Source of the DNA: Melampsora larici-populina 98AG31
Taxonomy: Eukaryota > Basidiomycota > Pucciniomycetes > Pucciniales > Melampsoraceae
DNA: 64,000 nucleotides
Reading direction: 5' to 3'
NCBI RefSeq assembly: GCF_000204055.1
Contig: NW_006768842.1
Coordinates: forward strand, 272,397 to 336,396
A program made the position numbers and the translations under genes. Below are positions 12,361 to 22,411 of the stretch, one piece after another. The notes under the pieces were generated by a model. That model ran no database searches and was not told the DNA's origin. It worked only from the letters and a program-made list of their open reading frames with translations. Within the stretch, counting starts at the first letter, position 1, and every line of letters starts with the position of its first letter.

Positions 12361-12666
12361 CAAACACCTTTATGTGAGCACGTCCCTACTGGGTTCTCAG
12401 TGGATTTTTTTTTCCACCTCTATGCAAACACGTCCCGATTCGGGTTCTTGGTGGAGGGATTGTCTATAAGGCCTATTTCTTCACACTTTTTTGGTGTGTC
12501 TTTCTTTCGTTCTTATATATATATATGTATATATATATTTACTCTTTAATGAGTTGGTAGTTAGTGATTTTCTTCAAGCACCTTTATGTGAGCACGTCCC
12601 TATTGGGTTCTCAGTGGAAATCTATCACACCTTTATGCAAACACGTCCCATTGGGTTCTCGGTGGA
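12361..12666 (-). repeat. Repeated units in the LINE 3' untranslated region
   Basis: A unit of about 92 bases (12361-12455) recurs at 12575-12666 with a few changes. Each unit is itself two related halves: the words TTTATGTGAGCACGTCCC and CTATGCAAACACGTCCC are followed in each case by a GGGTTCT-(C/T)-GTGG motif. Thus the motif around ACGTCCC-GGGTTCT occurs four times. The block lies between the RNase H stop codon and the poly(A) end, so it belongs to the 3' UTR. A (TA)n run at 12516-12538 separates the two units. Confidence 0.75.
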
Positions 12667-12696
12667 GAAATAACTCATGAATCTGTATCCTTCGAT

Positions 12697-15593
12697 CTAA
12701 GACATCCTTTTTCTGCCCTGCAGCCGTTCTCCTCGGTTTTGCTCCTGTAAGAAAGAGTGAACATGTACAAATCTTTTAGTCTCTAAAATGAAATCTGCTA
12801 ACAACGGAAAAACTTTGGGAGAATCCAGCAGCTTCTGGGAACTGTTCCATTCGACCTTAACTTTCTCCTTTCTAATTTTAGCTCTCATTGATTTATGAGC
12901 TTTAGTGTATCGCCCGCAAAATAATAGGAAGTGTTGAGTGTTCTCCTTTATGCCACATTTAGTACATAGAGGAGATGAGGTTAGTTTCCTTTTAAATAAA
13001 TGATCGTTTAGAGGGCTGTAACCTGCTCTCAATTGAAAGATTGCTGCTGTAGCGCCTTTCTCGAGTTTTTCTAAACCTTCTGCTATGGTTTTTGAGTTCG
13101 TTTTGTATTGTTTGTTCCCTGGCTTAAAAGGAAAAAGTCTGATATTGGTTAGCTCTTTTGTTCTCTTTCTAAGACTACCTAAGCTTGTTTTAAAAGGTAT
13201 AGTCCCAACTTGATTGCTCGCTGCTTCGCCAGCAAGTTGATCTGCTAATTCATTTAATTCAGTACCTTCGTGCCCTGGTGTCCAGTACAAGTGGATATCT
13301 GCGGTTTCCGGTAATTGTTTGAGTTGTGATCTGATTTGGATCAGGATATGTTGTCCTGACGAGGGTTTAGGGATGTTATGAATAAGTTGCAGAACACCTT
13401 GGTTGTCACTGAAGATCGCTAAGTTCTTTGGCAATGGATTCCGGCGTCTAAAGAGTTCGTTGGCAAGCTCCGCTGCAAGTAATAGCCCCATGAGTTCAGT
13501 TTCATGGTTGGAAAAGTTATCTTGATAGGTGATTGCTTGTGCGCGGTTAATGTACTTTTCCACCGCTGCTGCTCCACCACCTTCATTAGTGACCGACCCG
13601 TCCGTGAAAATCACCAGGGCTTTGTTTCCTTCTTCCTCAAATTTGATTTGATCCACGGTTTGTTTTTTGCTTCCTCTCTGGTCAGGCCTAGGTTGAAGAC
13701 TTCACCCATATTCTTGGTCCATGGGGCTATTGGGTGAGGATAAATGATTTCTATGTCCTCATTAGCTAGTTTCATGAAATCCGTTTTCCGAATGACATCT
13801 TGAATGGGGCCTCTGTGAGTCTTGGGGTTGGACTGGAGCTCGTGTTGGATGAAGGTTTGGGTCGGGTGATACTCGGGAGCTGTGAGTCTCTTCAGTAGGA
13901 AGTTGTGGTGCCTACGGGTTGCTAGCCAGGAGAACGGTGGCATGTACACATCGTGAGCTACCATGTCACTAGATGTTCCTTTCATCGCACCAACCGCTAT
14001 TCTATTTGCGTTGTTTTGGATTGTTTCTAGTACTTTGTTTACCTTGCCAATCGTTTTCTGTGTAGTCCACGCAACACTACCATATAAGACTCTTGGGATT
14101 AGGATTTCCATAATGAGTTGTTTTACTTCTTTTGTTGCTAATCCTGAATAGCACTTATTAAGTCTTCTTAATTGTTGTAATGTGAATTCAGCTGACTTTT
14201 TAACGTGCTGGATGTGACTGTTGAAGGAAAGCTTGGGGTCTAACCATAATCCGAGCCACTTTACCTCTCTTTTTGGTTGGAGGGTGATAAGGGAATTACA
14301 TTTCTTTTATTTGTGAAGTGCATTAGTTGCGCTTTCTTCTTGTCAAAAATGGCACCGTGGCGTTTAGCCCATTCTAGTGATTTATTGGCATGAACCCCAA
14401 GTAGGTTGAGATTATCCGGAATTGATTCCGACGCTACGACATGGACTATGTCATCTATGAAACCGATGGAGAGTTTATCCAACCGCGGGTCAGGTTGTTC
14501 TTTTCCAAGGATCTCTGAGTTGTAAATGATGTACAGAATGACCGAGAGAGGGGATCCCTGGGGTAGTCCATTCCTGATTGGGAAGGCTTCCGAAACAAAG
14601 TCTTGAAGTCGCATGTTGGTTGATCAATTGGTGAGGAATCCTTGGATGAGGTGTAGCAAGTAAGGTGGGCAGTTGTTCTGACTGAGAATAAACAGTAGTC
14701 GTTCCCGGTGGACCGAAGGGTATGCTGACTTCACGTCTAGGAATAGAGCAGTGACCACGTTGTTCTTACGCCACTTTTCCTTGATCCATGATGTTAGGAT
14801 CGTCAAAGTGTCTTCTGTGCTATGTTGGCGCCTGCCTCCCATATGGCATGGTGAGATGATCTTGAAATTTTCAGCCCAATAGGTTAATCTACTTGTGATT
14901 AATTTCTCTAGAATTTTCCCCAGGCAGCTAAGAAGGGCAATTGGTTGATATGAATTTGGTTTTGCCTTTTTGTTTGGAGATTTTTCAACTATTCTTTTCA
15001 GTTCATCCGACTCAAGTTTGGGAAAAGAGAGGTGGGTGGTTCTAGTTAGATGGTGTTGATGATCCGGGATATCAGATAAGTCAGCTTCTATATGAGCTAT
15101 CGATGTACCGTAAAAGAGGAGTTCCGCCTGTGTGTCTTTGTCGGTGGTTACTGATCCATCCTTTTGAAGTAAGGGGGCCACTTCGCCTGATGCTACCGGT
15201 TTAGTGTATTGGTAAGCTTTAAAAGTGGTGTTGCCCGTGCTGTTCGCTAGAAATGACTTCCAGTGATTAGCTTTCGAGAGTAACACATGAGCTTTGAAGT
15301 AGTCTTGCCATTCTTGATAACATTTGTGAGCCTCCGGTAGATTAGATCTGACCATCCATCTTCTGGCTCGGGTTCGATTCTTGAGGATTGGGTTGAGTTG
15401 TTCTTTGTTCCACCAGGCCTTGTATTTTCTCGGATTTGTTTTTACCTTTCTACCCTGTTCTTGGGCTGCTTCAAGGATTATTTTGGACAAGTTGTCGGTG
15501 CCAGTATTGATTTCATTTTCGGACGAGTACACTGTTGGGAGTATACTTGATTTTTGTTTGATCCTACTATGGAACAGATCAACATTTAAATTA
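12697..15593 (-). pseudogene. LINE ORF2, reverse transcriptase and RNase H portion (broken)
   Basis: From 15593 leftward: an RT domain with FLDVKSAYPSVHRERL (motif A), GLPQGSPLSVILYIIYN (motif B) and GFIDDIVHV (motif C, catalytic F-x-D-D); then an RNase H domain with VIFTDGS, the HETELMGLLLAAELA glutamate, IFSDNQ and WTPGHEGTELNELADQ; and a C-terminal CTKCG...H...C zinc motif. There is an in-frame TGA at 14624-14626 between FLTN and STNMRLQDF. A one-base frame change lies near 14270-14300, where the frame shifts into a line continuing LQPKREVKWLGLWLDPK. Another sits at the A6 run near 13667-13672, just before the RNase H domain. These three breaks make the copy non-coding for a full protein. 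Confidence 0.85.
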
Positions 15594-15766
15594 CTGCATC
15601 TTCACAAATGCTTGTCCAATCAAAGCAAAAAAAATTGCTGCCGGTTGGACCCATTTGTGAGCTGGACCGTTAATGAGGGTATGTGCACAATTGGGGCTTG
15701 AGTTTTTCTAGCCCTGAGCTTTCATTTTGGTGTTACTTGAGCGAAGAGCCAAAGAGCTCTGCCCAG
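15594..15766 (+). repeat. Left terminal inverted repeat, 173 bases
   Basis: Matches the reverse complement of 19024-19196 over its whole length with nine differences by my count. All nine are transitions, and at least five fit TCG/TTG (or the complement) exchanges. It contains the words TTGCTGCCGGTTGGACCC and GAGCCAAAGAGCTCTGCCC. Confidence 0.9.
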
Positions 15767-15845
15767 ATCACAGCTCAGTTTTGATCACAAATCTATCAGC
15801 CTCCATTTGATTCAGAAACCACATCAACCACAATCTCCACCAACA

Positions 15846-17054
15846 ATGCCATTTGTCAAGTACACCCCTCGAATCAAGGCTCTTGCAGTTATCAAAATCC
15901 TCGAAGGCAAAGCCACTGACGAGATTCGCAATGAGCTCCATGCAGACATCTGTGAATGTTCTTTCAAACGTTGGATGGATCTGTATCAAGAAACTCGGCA
16001 AGTCATCAGAGATCCTGAAGGATACCAAACTCGAGGACGAAAAACTTTGCTTGATGACGATGACCGCGGCTTTCTGAATGAGCTGGTAGCTGCATCACCT
16101 GACCTCTTTTTAGACGAGATCCGGGAAAAGCTCTACGACGATACTGGAGCGCTCCCTAGTGTCGAGTGTCTGGCTAATGAACTCAATCATCGCTTACACC
16201 TTACCTCGAAGAAAGCCAACACGTCTCATGTCAACAAAGATTTTCAAAGAAAAGCTCAGTATGTTGAAAGGATGCGAGATATACCAGCTGAAATGCTTGT
16301 GTTTACTGGTATGGTTTCCACTTCTACTTGAAGGAATCACCATGCTGAATCAATCATCTTGCATCAGATGAAAGCTCGATATGTGAAAGGGACTTGCTAC
16401 GTGTAAATGGTCGATCAAAATCTGGGGAACGAGTCTATTGATGGGTCCGAAGAAACAATCCTCGCCGCTACTCTCTACTTCCTGCAATCGGATTGAATGG
16501 TCTTTTGGCATTGACAGTCCGAGAGGGCAGTATAAATCGCGAGCGATTTGAATCCTTCTTGAAGTTCCAACTGGTACGTGATTGAAGGATATTCTGTATC
16601 ATTTTACATCCTCACTTTGTTCCTTCCATGTTGGACAGCTGCCACAAATGCAACCCTACCCAAATCCCAACAGCGTACTCGTGATGGACAACTGCTCAAT
16701 TCATCACAACGGGCGAGTAGCTGAGCTCTGTGAGGCAGCAGGTGAGGTTTTGGTTCTTTACTCTTATTCAGTGGTTATTCTCGAGCTGAAATGGTGTCTG
16801 GTGAAGGTGTATTACTGGTATATCTACCACCGTATTGTCCAGAGCTCAATCCCATCGAGTACTGTTTCTCTGTGATCAAATCACGCTTCAAGAGAACTCG
16901 CATCCTCGAGAACGCAAATGAAGAAGCAAATTGGCCAATCAGAGAGACAGCAATTGATGCAATCACTCCTGAACTGCTTGCCCCTCTATATGCAAATAGT
17001 GGGTATCTATTGCCTCCAGGAATGATGGTCATGGATCTCATGGATCTTGTTTAG
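15846..17054 (+). pseudogene. DD34E transposase of the IS630/Tc1/mariner superfamily, one premature stop
   Basis: Cut-and-paste transposase acting on the flanking 173-base repeats. Exon 1 (15846-16308) encodes a helix-turn-helix region (ALAVIKILEGKATDEIRNEL...FKRWMDLYQETRQ) and an H-T-H-like second half (LNHRLHLTSKKANTSH). Exon 2 (16368-16573) starts inside the first catalytic Asp codon (FT-DESS). Exon 3 (16640-16741) has the second Asp in LVMDNCSIHHNGR, and exon 4 (16807-17054) has YLPPYCPELNPIEYCFSVIK with the catalytic Glu. Thirty-four residues separate the second Asp and the Glu (DD34E). All three introns are GT-AG. An in-frame TGA at 16439-16441 interrupts exon 2 between GERVY and WVRRNNPRRY; the simplest ancestor is CGA. 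Length and domains are otherwise complete. Confidence 0.85.
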
Positions 17055-17081
17055 AAGTTTTTTTCATTTTGAATATCAGGT

Positions 17082-17514
17082 TTTTATGTGATCTTCATGG
17101 ATCAATCACATCTCAATTTTTATCGATCGATCGATTCTATTTCAAAGTTGTTTTTGTATTGTGTGTGAAATCTATGTCTTCGTAGCTTGGGTAGTCGTAA
17201 ATCAATATCGAGTTTTTTATATGATCTTCATGGATCAATCCCAATTCAATCTTTATCAACCAATCGAATCCATTTCAATGTGAAATCTCAAGTCCCAGTT
17301 TTTTTATCGACTGATTGACTTTTGTTGAGATCTCGAGTTCCTCACTATCTACTTTTGATTAATTCAACTTTGATCGAGTCAAATATCGATCAAAATGTTG
17401 CTACACTTGCATTAAGATCTTGATTGATCATCAGTACATAAAGAAGACAAAAACAATACACTATGTTGAAAAAGATCGATCGATCATCAGTACATAAAGA
17501 AGACAAAAACGATA
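17082..17514. repeat. Short duplications between the two convergent transposon genes
   Basis: Two pairs of direct repeats fill the space between the genes. One pair of about 65 bases at 17082-17147 and 17214-17277 shares GATCTTCATGGATCAATC. Another of about 36 bases at 17422-17456 and 17479-17514 shares GATCATCAGTACATAAAGAA followed by GACAAAAAC. The region is also rich in CGATCGATC words. This may be 3' UTR or terminator sequence for both genes. Confidence 0.6.
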
Positions 17515-17721
17515 AAATACAAGAGAATAAAGAAAATAGACAAAAACGAGACACAGTGTTGAAACCATACACGAGATTTGATACAAAGTAAGAAAAGGAA
17601 ACCATTTGATTCAAATGAAGTCCTGAAGCGTCCTAAAATCTGAACAATCAAATCAGAGTTTCAAAAGATGATTAGCGAGTCTCCTCGAAATGAAGCTATG
17701 ACATTGAGATAGATTACCTTT

Positions 17722-18938
17722 CTAATCCTCGTCAGCAAGATGCTCGTCAAACCGATCAACATTGTCGAGTAAGTCACTAATTATACCAGCTGGAATACCA
17801 TACCCTAACAGATCGCTTTTGGTGATTGAACCGTCGGTTTTGTGAAAGTTGTGATAGTCTCGAATCCTATGGGGTTTGAAAAGGTCGATGATTTCATTGA
17901 CTTCGACTGGATCGTTAATTCCAACAAATTTGATGTAGTCTTCCATCGGAGCAGAACCTCTAGGTGGTCTCTGAATGACACCATTGGAAGGTCCCACCAC
18001 AGCTTGATTATAGGACGTTTGAGTACGTTTTTTCTTGAGGGTGCCTTTCTTACTCTCTCGCAGGCCTCTCAGTGGACTGATCTGCAAAACACCGTGAGTT
18101 GTAGGGTTTAACTGAGAAGTTGAAAATTGAGATCAGTCATAAACACTGTGTTATAAAGATCATTGGTACGTACAATTTCTTTGGCCCATTTCTGAGCATT
18201 CCCCGGTGACATTAGGACATATCCATCATCATCGCCGGGAATCTCATATACACGGAAAAAACGATCCAAATCATGTCGTACAACACTCTGAGCTTGAAGA
18301 TCCTTGGCTAAGATATCAATTTCATGACTGTCTGAATCGGACATATTCTGGATGTATAAAGAAAAGAATCAGTGTAAATTGTAGGAAAGTTGACTGGCCA
18401 CCCACCCCGACATTATTTTGATCTCCAACAGACCATAAGCGGCGAGTTGAGGCTAAAGAAGCGTTCTTACAAGAGAGAAAGCAATCAGCTTGGAGCAGAA
18501 AAAGACCGAAAGGAAACTACTCACTCGCTTTTGAGAATCAACTTTCAACACAGGCTTGTCCATCAGTAAATAAAGGCCACCTGTTTGAGATGATACCTTC
18601 AATACCTCATGGGCCCAGGCTTGAAATTGTTCTTCACAATGAACCTGATTTCCTCGGGTTTTTGACCAACCTCTTTGCCCTGAGATTGTTGCAATCCATT
18701 TGATGCGCTTCTCGTCTGAATTAAAGTCGGTCATAATCAGGTCACCTAATTCATTGTCTTTGTTATTACAGTCCCGCTTGACAGTTGCTTGTAGATTGAG
18801 AAATGACATTTGATTCAGATTAATTTCTAACAAAATGTTCCCCCTTTTTAGTGTGTAGGTCTTCCATTTTGGATTCCTGCTGTCGCCATGGTTGGTGTAG
18901 ATGCTGATCTCAAAATCACACTCAAACGATTCGCGCAT
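17722..18938 (-). CDS. Second gene of the Tc1/mariner-like element; unknown protein with SAM-like C-terminal segment
   Basis: Three exons in phase 0: 18525-18938 (138 codons), 18174-18347 (58) and 17722-18081 (120, with stop), all with good GT-AG borders, giving 315 residues with no interruption. ATG 18936-18938 lies just inside the right inverted repeat and begins MRESFECDFEISIY. The N-terminal half mixes beta-like strands with Trp (WIATISGQRGWSK, EEQFQAWAHEVL, GGLYLLMDKPVLKVDSQKR). Exon 2 is acidic (SDSDSHEIDIL). Exon 3 has a basic patch (KKGTLKKKRTQ), then a segment DYIKFVGINDP...DLLGYGIPAGIISDLLDNVD, whose spacing resembles a SAM domain ending in a 'GI..G....I' helix. I know of no named family. 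It could be a transposition cofactor, a DNA- or RNA-binding partner, or a captured host gene. It is intact, while the neighbouring transposase has a stop. Confidence 0.72.
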
Positions 18939-19023
18939 GATTCCTGAGTTGAAGTGTTGGTGACGTGGCTGATTGGGAGTGTAGTAGGTGGTTGATGGAA
19001 TTGATGATGGGGGGATCGGGTAG

Positions 19024-19196
19024 CTGGGCAGAGCTCTTTGGCTCTTTGCTCGAGTAACACCAAAATGAAAGCTCAGAGCTAGAAAAGCCCAAGCCCCGAT
19101 CATGCACATACCCTCATTAACGGTCCAGCTCACAAATGGGTCCAACCGGCAGCAATTTTTTTTGCTTCGATTGGACAAGCATTTGTGAAGATGCAG
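19024..19196 (-). repeat. Right terminal inverted repeat, 173 bases
   Basis: The reverse complement of 15594-15766 with nine transition differences; same length at both ends with no indel. Followed by TA at 19197-19198, the second copy of the target duplication. Confidence 0.9.
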
Positions 19197-20019
19197 TAGT
19201 TAGGTTCAGTGAGATGTGTTCATTGATTGGGGGCATTGAGAGTAAGTTAAGGGAGGTAGCTACTGGGAGGTGGTCCGAGGCTATTCCATCCGTTATAACT
19301 TTACAGCCTGTTATCTTCTCACTTAAGTTCCAGCTGGCCCAGATCAGGTCGATAGCTGTGGGCAATGTGTTTGGGGAGAATCCAGTGGGAATCCCTCGTG
19401 GGGATATCAGTTTCAGGCCTTTACTACCGCATAGTTGAATGAGCTTTTTAGCTTGAGCATCTGTCCTATTATAGCCTGGTGGGTTCCATAGGCTGTGGTG
19501 TAAGTTTGAGTCTGTAGTGATGAGGGAGGGGATCCCACGCTGGAAGTTGGAGCCGATCCATCTTTCTAGGACAGCGAGGCCACGCAGAGCGTTTGGAGGC
19601 TTATACCACAAGATTATACGGAGTTGAGGAGAACGAGAATGAGGCTTCATGATGTCGACTGCAAGTAAGATATCAGACATGCTCGGTAGGATTGAGATTT
19701 GAGAGGAATGGATTAACTTGGAGATATAAAGGACCACTCTGGGTCTTTTGTCCCATGAGGTAGGATGATAATCATATGCTGAGATCAAATGCCACGCTTT
19801 GTGTGTTGGAAAAGATAAATTGAGAGTGTTGAACCAAGGTTCCTGTAGGGCCAGGATTGTGTATTGAGTCTGGGTGAGTGCTTCAAGAGTGATATGTTGA
19901 GATTTTTGACAGTTGAAATGAAGAATTGAGAAGTCGCTTGTTGGAGGAGATGATTCTGGGGTAGTGTGATCCGGTGTTGTATCTTCGTTAAAAGGTGCAG
20001 GGTTTGGTGTTTCAAGCAA
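19197..20019 (-). pseudogene. LINE ORF2, AP-type endonuclease portion
   Basis: The N-terminal endonuclease nicks the target for reverse transcription. From ATG 20017-20019: FSILHFNCQKS (first strand with Asn), TILALQEPWF (catalytic Glu), LITTDSNLHHSLW (Asp/Asn pair and His), AIDLIWASWNL, and ASDHLPVATSL (the conserved S-D-H). All catalytic positions of the exonuclease-endonuclease-phosphatase fold are present. The frame is open to the TA junction at 19197, after which the inserted element breaks it. Its continuation is at 15593 downward. Confidence 0.87.
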
Positions 20020-21209
20020 CGCCTGAAGCGATCTGCTGCCAAAAGCGAGGGCGGAGCAATGGCGGAGCGGCTCGCTCCGCCACCGCTTGAGGTTTTTTTT
20101 GGTAGCGGGTCACAGCGCCACGCCACCGCTTGGCCCCTGAAACTGGGGTTGTAGCGGGTTGTTCAAAGGGCGGGGCAATCAAAATTTGCGCTCTGCCACC
20201 CACGCTCAGAGTGGCATGTAGCGGCTGCATCACTCATGCACAATATCAACACCTGATCTTTGGCGCCTGCGACCCAACGCTCCCTAAGATGTGGCAAGTA
20301 TGAATTTTTTTGTGCATCAGTTTCATTCAAGACTTGACTGACTTGATCAAAATCATCAGGGCCTCTCTTTTCCTACCTCGCTACCTGCTCCTATGTCCAT
20401 TTGGATAGAAGGTATCCTCTTGCATAATGGAAACCTAGTCAAATCTGTCATATTCAGATTAGAGGATATGGCTCTCATTTGCGATGGTGGGTTTTCGGGC
20501 TTTGAAAGGCACCTGCACGTGCACGTCTGTACCAAACCCCATTCGGTCATACAGAGCGTCCTATCACCAAATGGGGTTTGACTGCCTCTGCCAAGATGAA
20601 TCATCCTCTTGAGAAGGATCTTGGGTAACCACAGAAACGGCTAAGTCCCCTTTTCCCTAAGGGAGACCCACCGGTACCAAATATGCTAGCACAGGACATC
20701 ACACCACCTCACTACAAACCATACCCCCCCCTTATTTGCACACAAACTCCTTCAACACAAACACACCACCCTAGCCCATGAAATTGAAATAATTGTACCA
20801 AGATTCAAAACATACCCAAACAGCACTCTTACCCAGAGACTCCACACCACCCAAAGCCAAACTATACCCGCCTGCATCACATTACACCCTTCAAAGATGC
20901 AAACTCACCACTTCACATCCAAATTACATACACCACCCATCCATAATGTCTTACCCAAACATGCCACACCACCCCAATTCACACCATACCGCCCTGCCAC
21001 ATCCATACCCCTCAAACAAGCAAACTCACCACCTCACATCTCAATTACAATCGTACCCAAATCCAAAACCCTCCAACTCGGAGTAAATCTTATTACTTAA
21101 CCCGCCTTACCCTACCTACATCTACCCCTCAACCCCATTACCTGGCTATAGGGTAACTTCAAGTCACTCACCTTTTGATTATCAATCCCTTTCAAGAACA
21201 TCACCCACA
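20020..21209. other. Repeat-rich spacer with GC-rich palindromes
   Basis: 20030-20230 is far richer in GC than its surroundings and contains a perfect 9-base-arm hairpin (GGCGGAGCG, GCT loop, CGCTCCGCC at 20061-20081) as well as several GCCACCGCTT words. A second inverted pair with 14-base arms (CAAACCCCATT(C/T)GG) lies at 20533-20546 and 20567-20580. From about 20690 to 21100 the sequence is strongly C/A-biased (CACC, ACACCACC), resembling the strand-biased flanks of rust transposons. No convincing gene. Confidence 0.5.
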
Positions 21210-21578
21210 ATGTCACCCGCCTCCCTACAACCCCCACCAATCGATTTAGTTGCCCCCAACAAAGCGGCAATGCATGATGCACTCCAGGCACATGCGAAAG
21301 CAAACGGGTACAAGCTCACCATCCAATCTTCAGACGCCAAGAAGACCACATCCATAAGATACACATGTCATTGATCCGGTTCAAAACCCTCTAGCACCTC
21401 AACCTCTCAAAAAACCGACTGCCCCTTTTCTCTCACGGCATACGAAATAGTTACTCCTGATGTTCCAAATCACCTTCAGGAGTCAGTTCTTCAGCACGGT
21501 ACCTCCCTTCCTCCAGTGGGTAGCTGGGTCATTCATATCAAACACTCCGGTCACAAACATGAACCGATCGATCCTGAT
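21210..21578 (+). pseudogene. MULE transposase N-terminal fragment with FAR1-type zinc-binding domain
   Basis: From ATG 21210: MSPASL..., then HDALQAHAKANGYKLTIQSS and a Lys-rich stretch ending SIRYTC, an in-frame TGA at 21372-21374, and, still in the same frame, CPFSLTAYE and WVIHIKHSGHKHEPIDPD, ending at a GTAAGT donor (21579). The order Cys, Cys, Trp, His-x-His is that of the FAR1/WRKY-type DNA-binding domain at the front of Mutator-like transposases. The catalytic DDE core is not found downstream, so this is the remnant of a MULE with its middle deleted. The stop fits CGA to TGA. Confidence 0.65.
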
Positions 21579-22094
21579 GTAAGTTTGTCCTACACTAGAT
21601 ATGAAACTGTATTGCAACTTACTGCTCATTGTACTTTTGTTGGTTACATTGATAGAACACAAAGACAAAGTCAAAAGTTGTAGGTTGTGATAGTTTGACA
21701 GTAATCAAGGAACGAGCCTCCCTTGTCAGTTTTCTCAACTTAATCATATATATCCAGCTTCAACTAACCAGCACCACATCCACCACCACCAGATATCCAA
21801 CAAGCTGTCTTAACTCTCGGAAGCTGATCAACCCCAAGCCTTTGCCAAAATTCAGCAAATTCTTCAGAAGTATTGCACATCAAGCTGTTCACCTGCTAAT
21901 CCAACAAAAACCACACCCAATTTATCCCAGCTCACATCATCGATCCCCATATGTGCCAGAAGCACAACAACCACCCTCACTGCGTCGACGGCACCACTCA
22001 GCCACGTTACAGACGTGGCTCCTGTTCCAACACAACCCAAAAAAAAGCGGAAAAAGACGGACAGCACTTCACAGCTTGGTCAGCCTGCTCATGT

Positions 22095-22212
22095 TGAAGA
22101 GATAGTACATGGCTCCACTCTACCCCCGATTCCATCACTTGAACCCACTAAACTGAAGAGATAGTACATGGCTCCACTCTACCCCCGATTCCATCACTTG
22201 AACCCACTAAAC
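22095..22212 (+). repeat. Perfect tandem duplication of a 59-base unit
   Basis: The 59 bases at 22095-22153 are repeated without change at 22154-22212, starting TGAAGAGATAG and ending CCCACTAAAC. The unit lies in the MULE remnant, between the FAR1-type and OTU parts. As 59 is not a multiple of three, it would shift any frame through it. Confidence 0.9.
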
Positions 22213-22411
22213 ACCAGCCAACCCAGCCCCAAAACCTGAAAATCACCCACTTTGCATGTGTTGACAATTGACAGAAACATTGTAACAGCCTCCCACCCAT
22301 CACGACTCGCCACCTGTCTCTCTGTCTTTTCTCGATCCAATTCCTGACCCTATCATAAGTACTTAAGATGTTATAATCACAGGATGTTCTAAGCTTACGT
22401 TCCATTATACA

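Larger units (their letters stand above)
15592..19198. mobile_element. Tc1/mariner-like (DD34E) DNA transposon with two genes, nested in the LINE
   Basis: The element proper runs from 15594 to 19196 (3603 bases) with 173-base terminal inverted repeats that begin CTGCATCTTC. It is flanked on both sides by TA (15592-15593 and 19197-19198), the target duplication typical of the Tc1/mariner/IS630 superfamily. If the element and one TA are removed, the LINE frame reads on without a gap (NLT joined to NLNVDLFHSR), which fixes the limits to the base. It carries a transposase gene (+) and a second, unrelated gene (-) whose 3' ends face each other across 17055-17721. Confidence 0.92.
12347..20019 (-). 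mobile_element. Tad-like LINE retrotransposon, ORF2 only, decayed and split by a nested element
   Basis: Reading from 20019 leftward the order is AP-type endonuclease, reverse transcriptase, RNase H and CCHC motif, which is the ORF2 order of Tad-clade non-LTR elements. The 3' end is marked by a 14-base T run (12347-12360), that is, a poly(A) tail on the minus strand. No ORF1 is found upstream of the endonuclease, so the copy is either 5' truncated or its ORF1 has decayed. A Tc1/mariner-like element occupies 15594-19196 inside ORF2. I could not identify a target-site duplication for the LINE itself. Confidence 0.85.

Noticed and set aside
18206..18421. Plus-strand ORF within the mariner-like element
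   Set aside because: Antisense of exon 2 of the accessory gene; the spliced minus-strand frame is phase-perfect over three exons.
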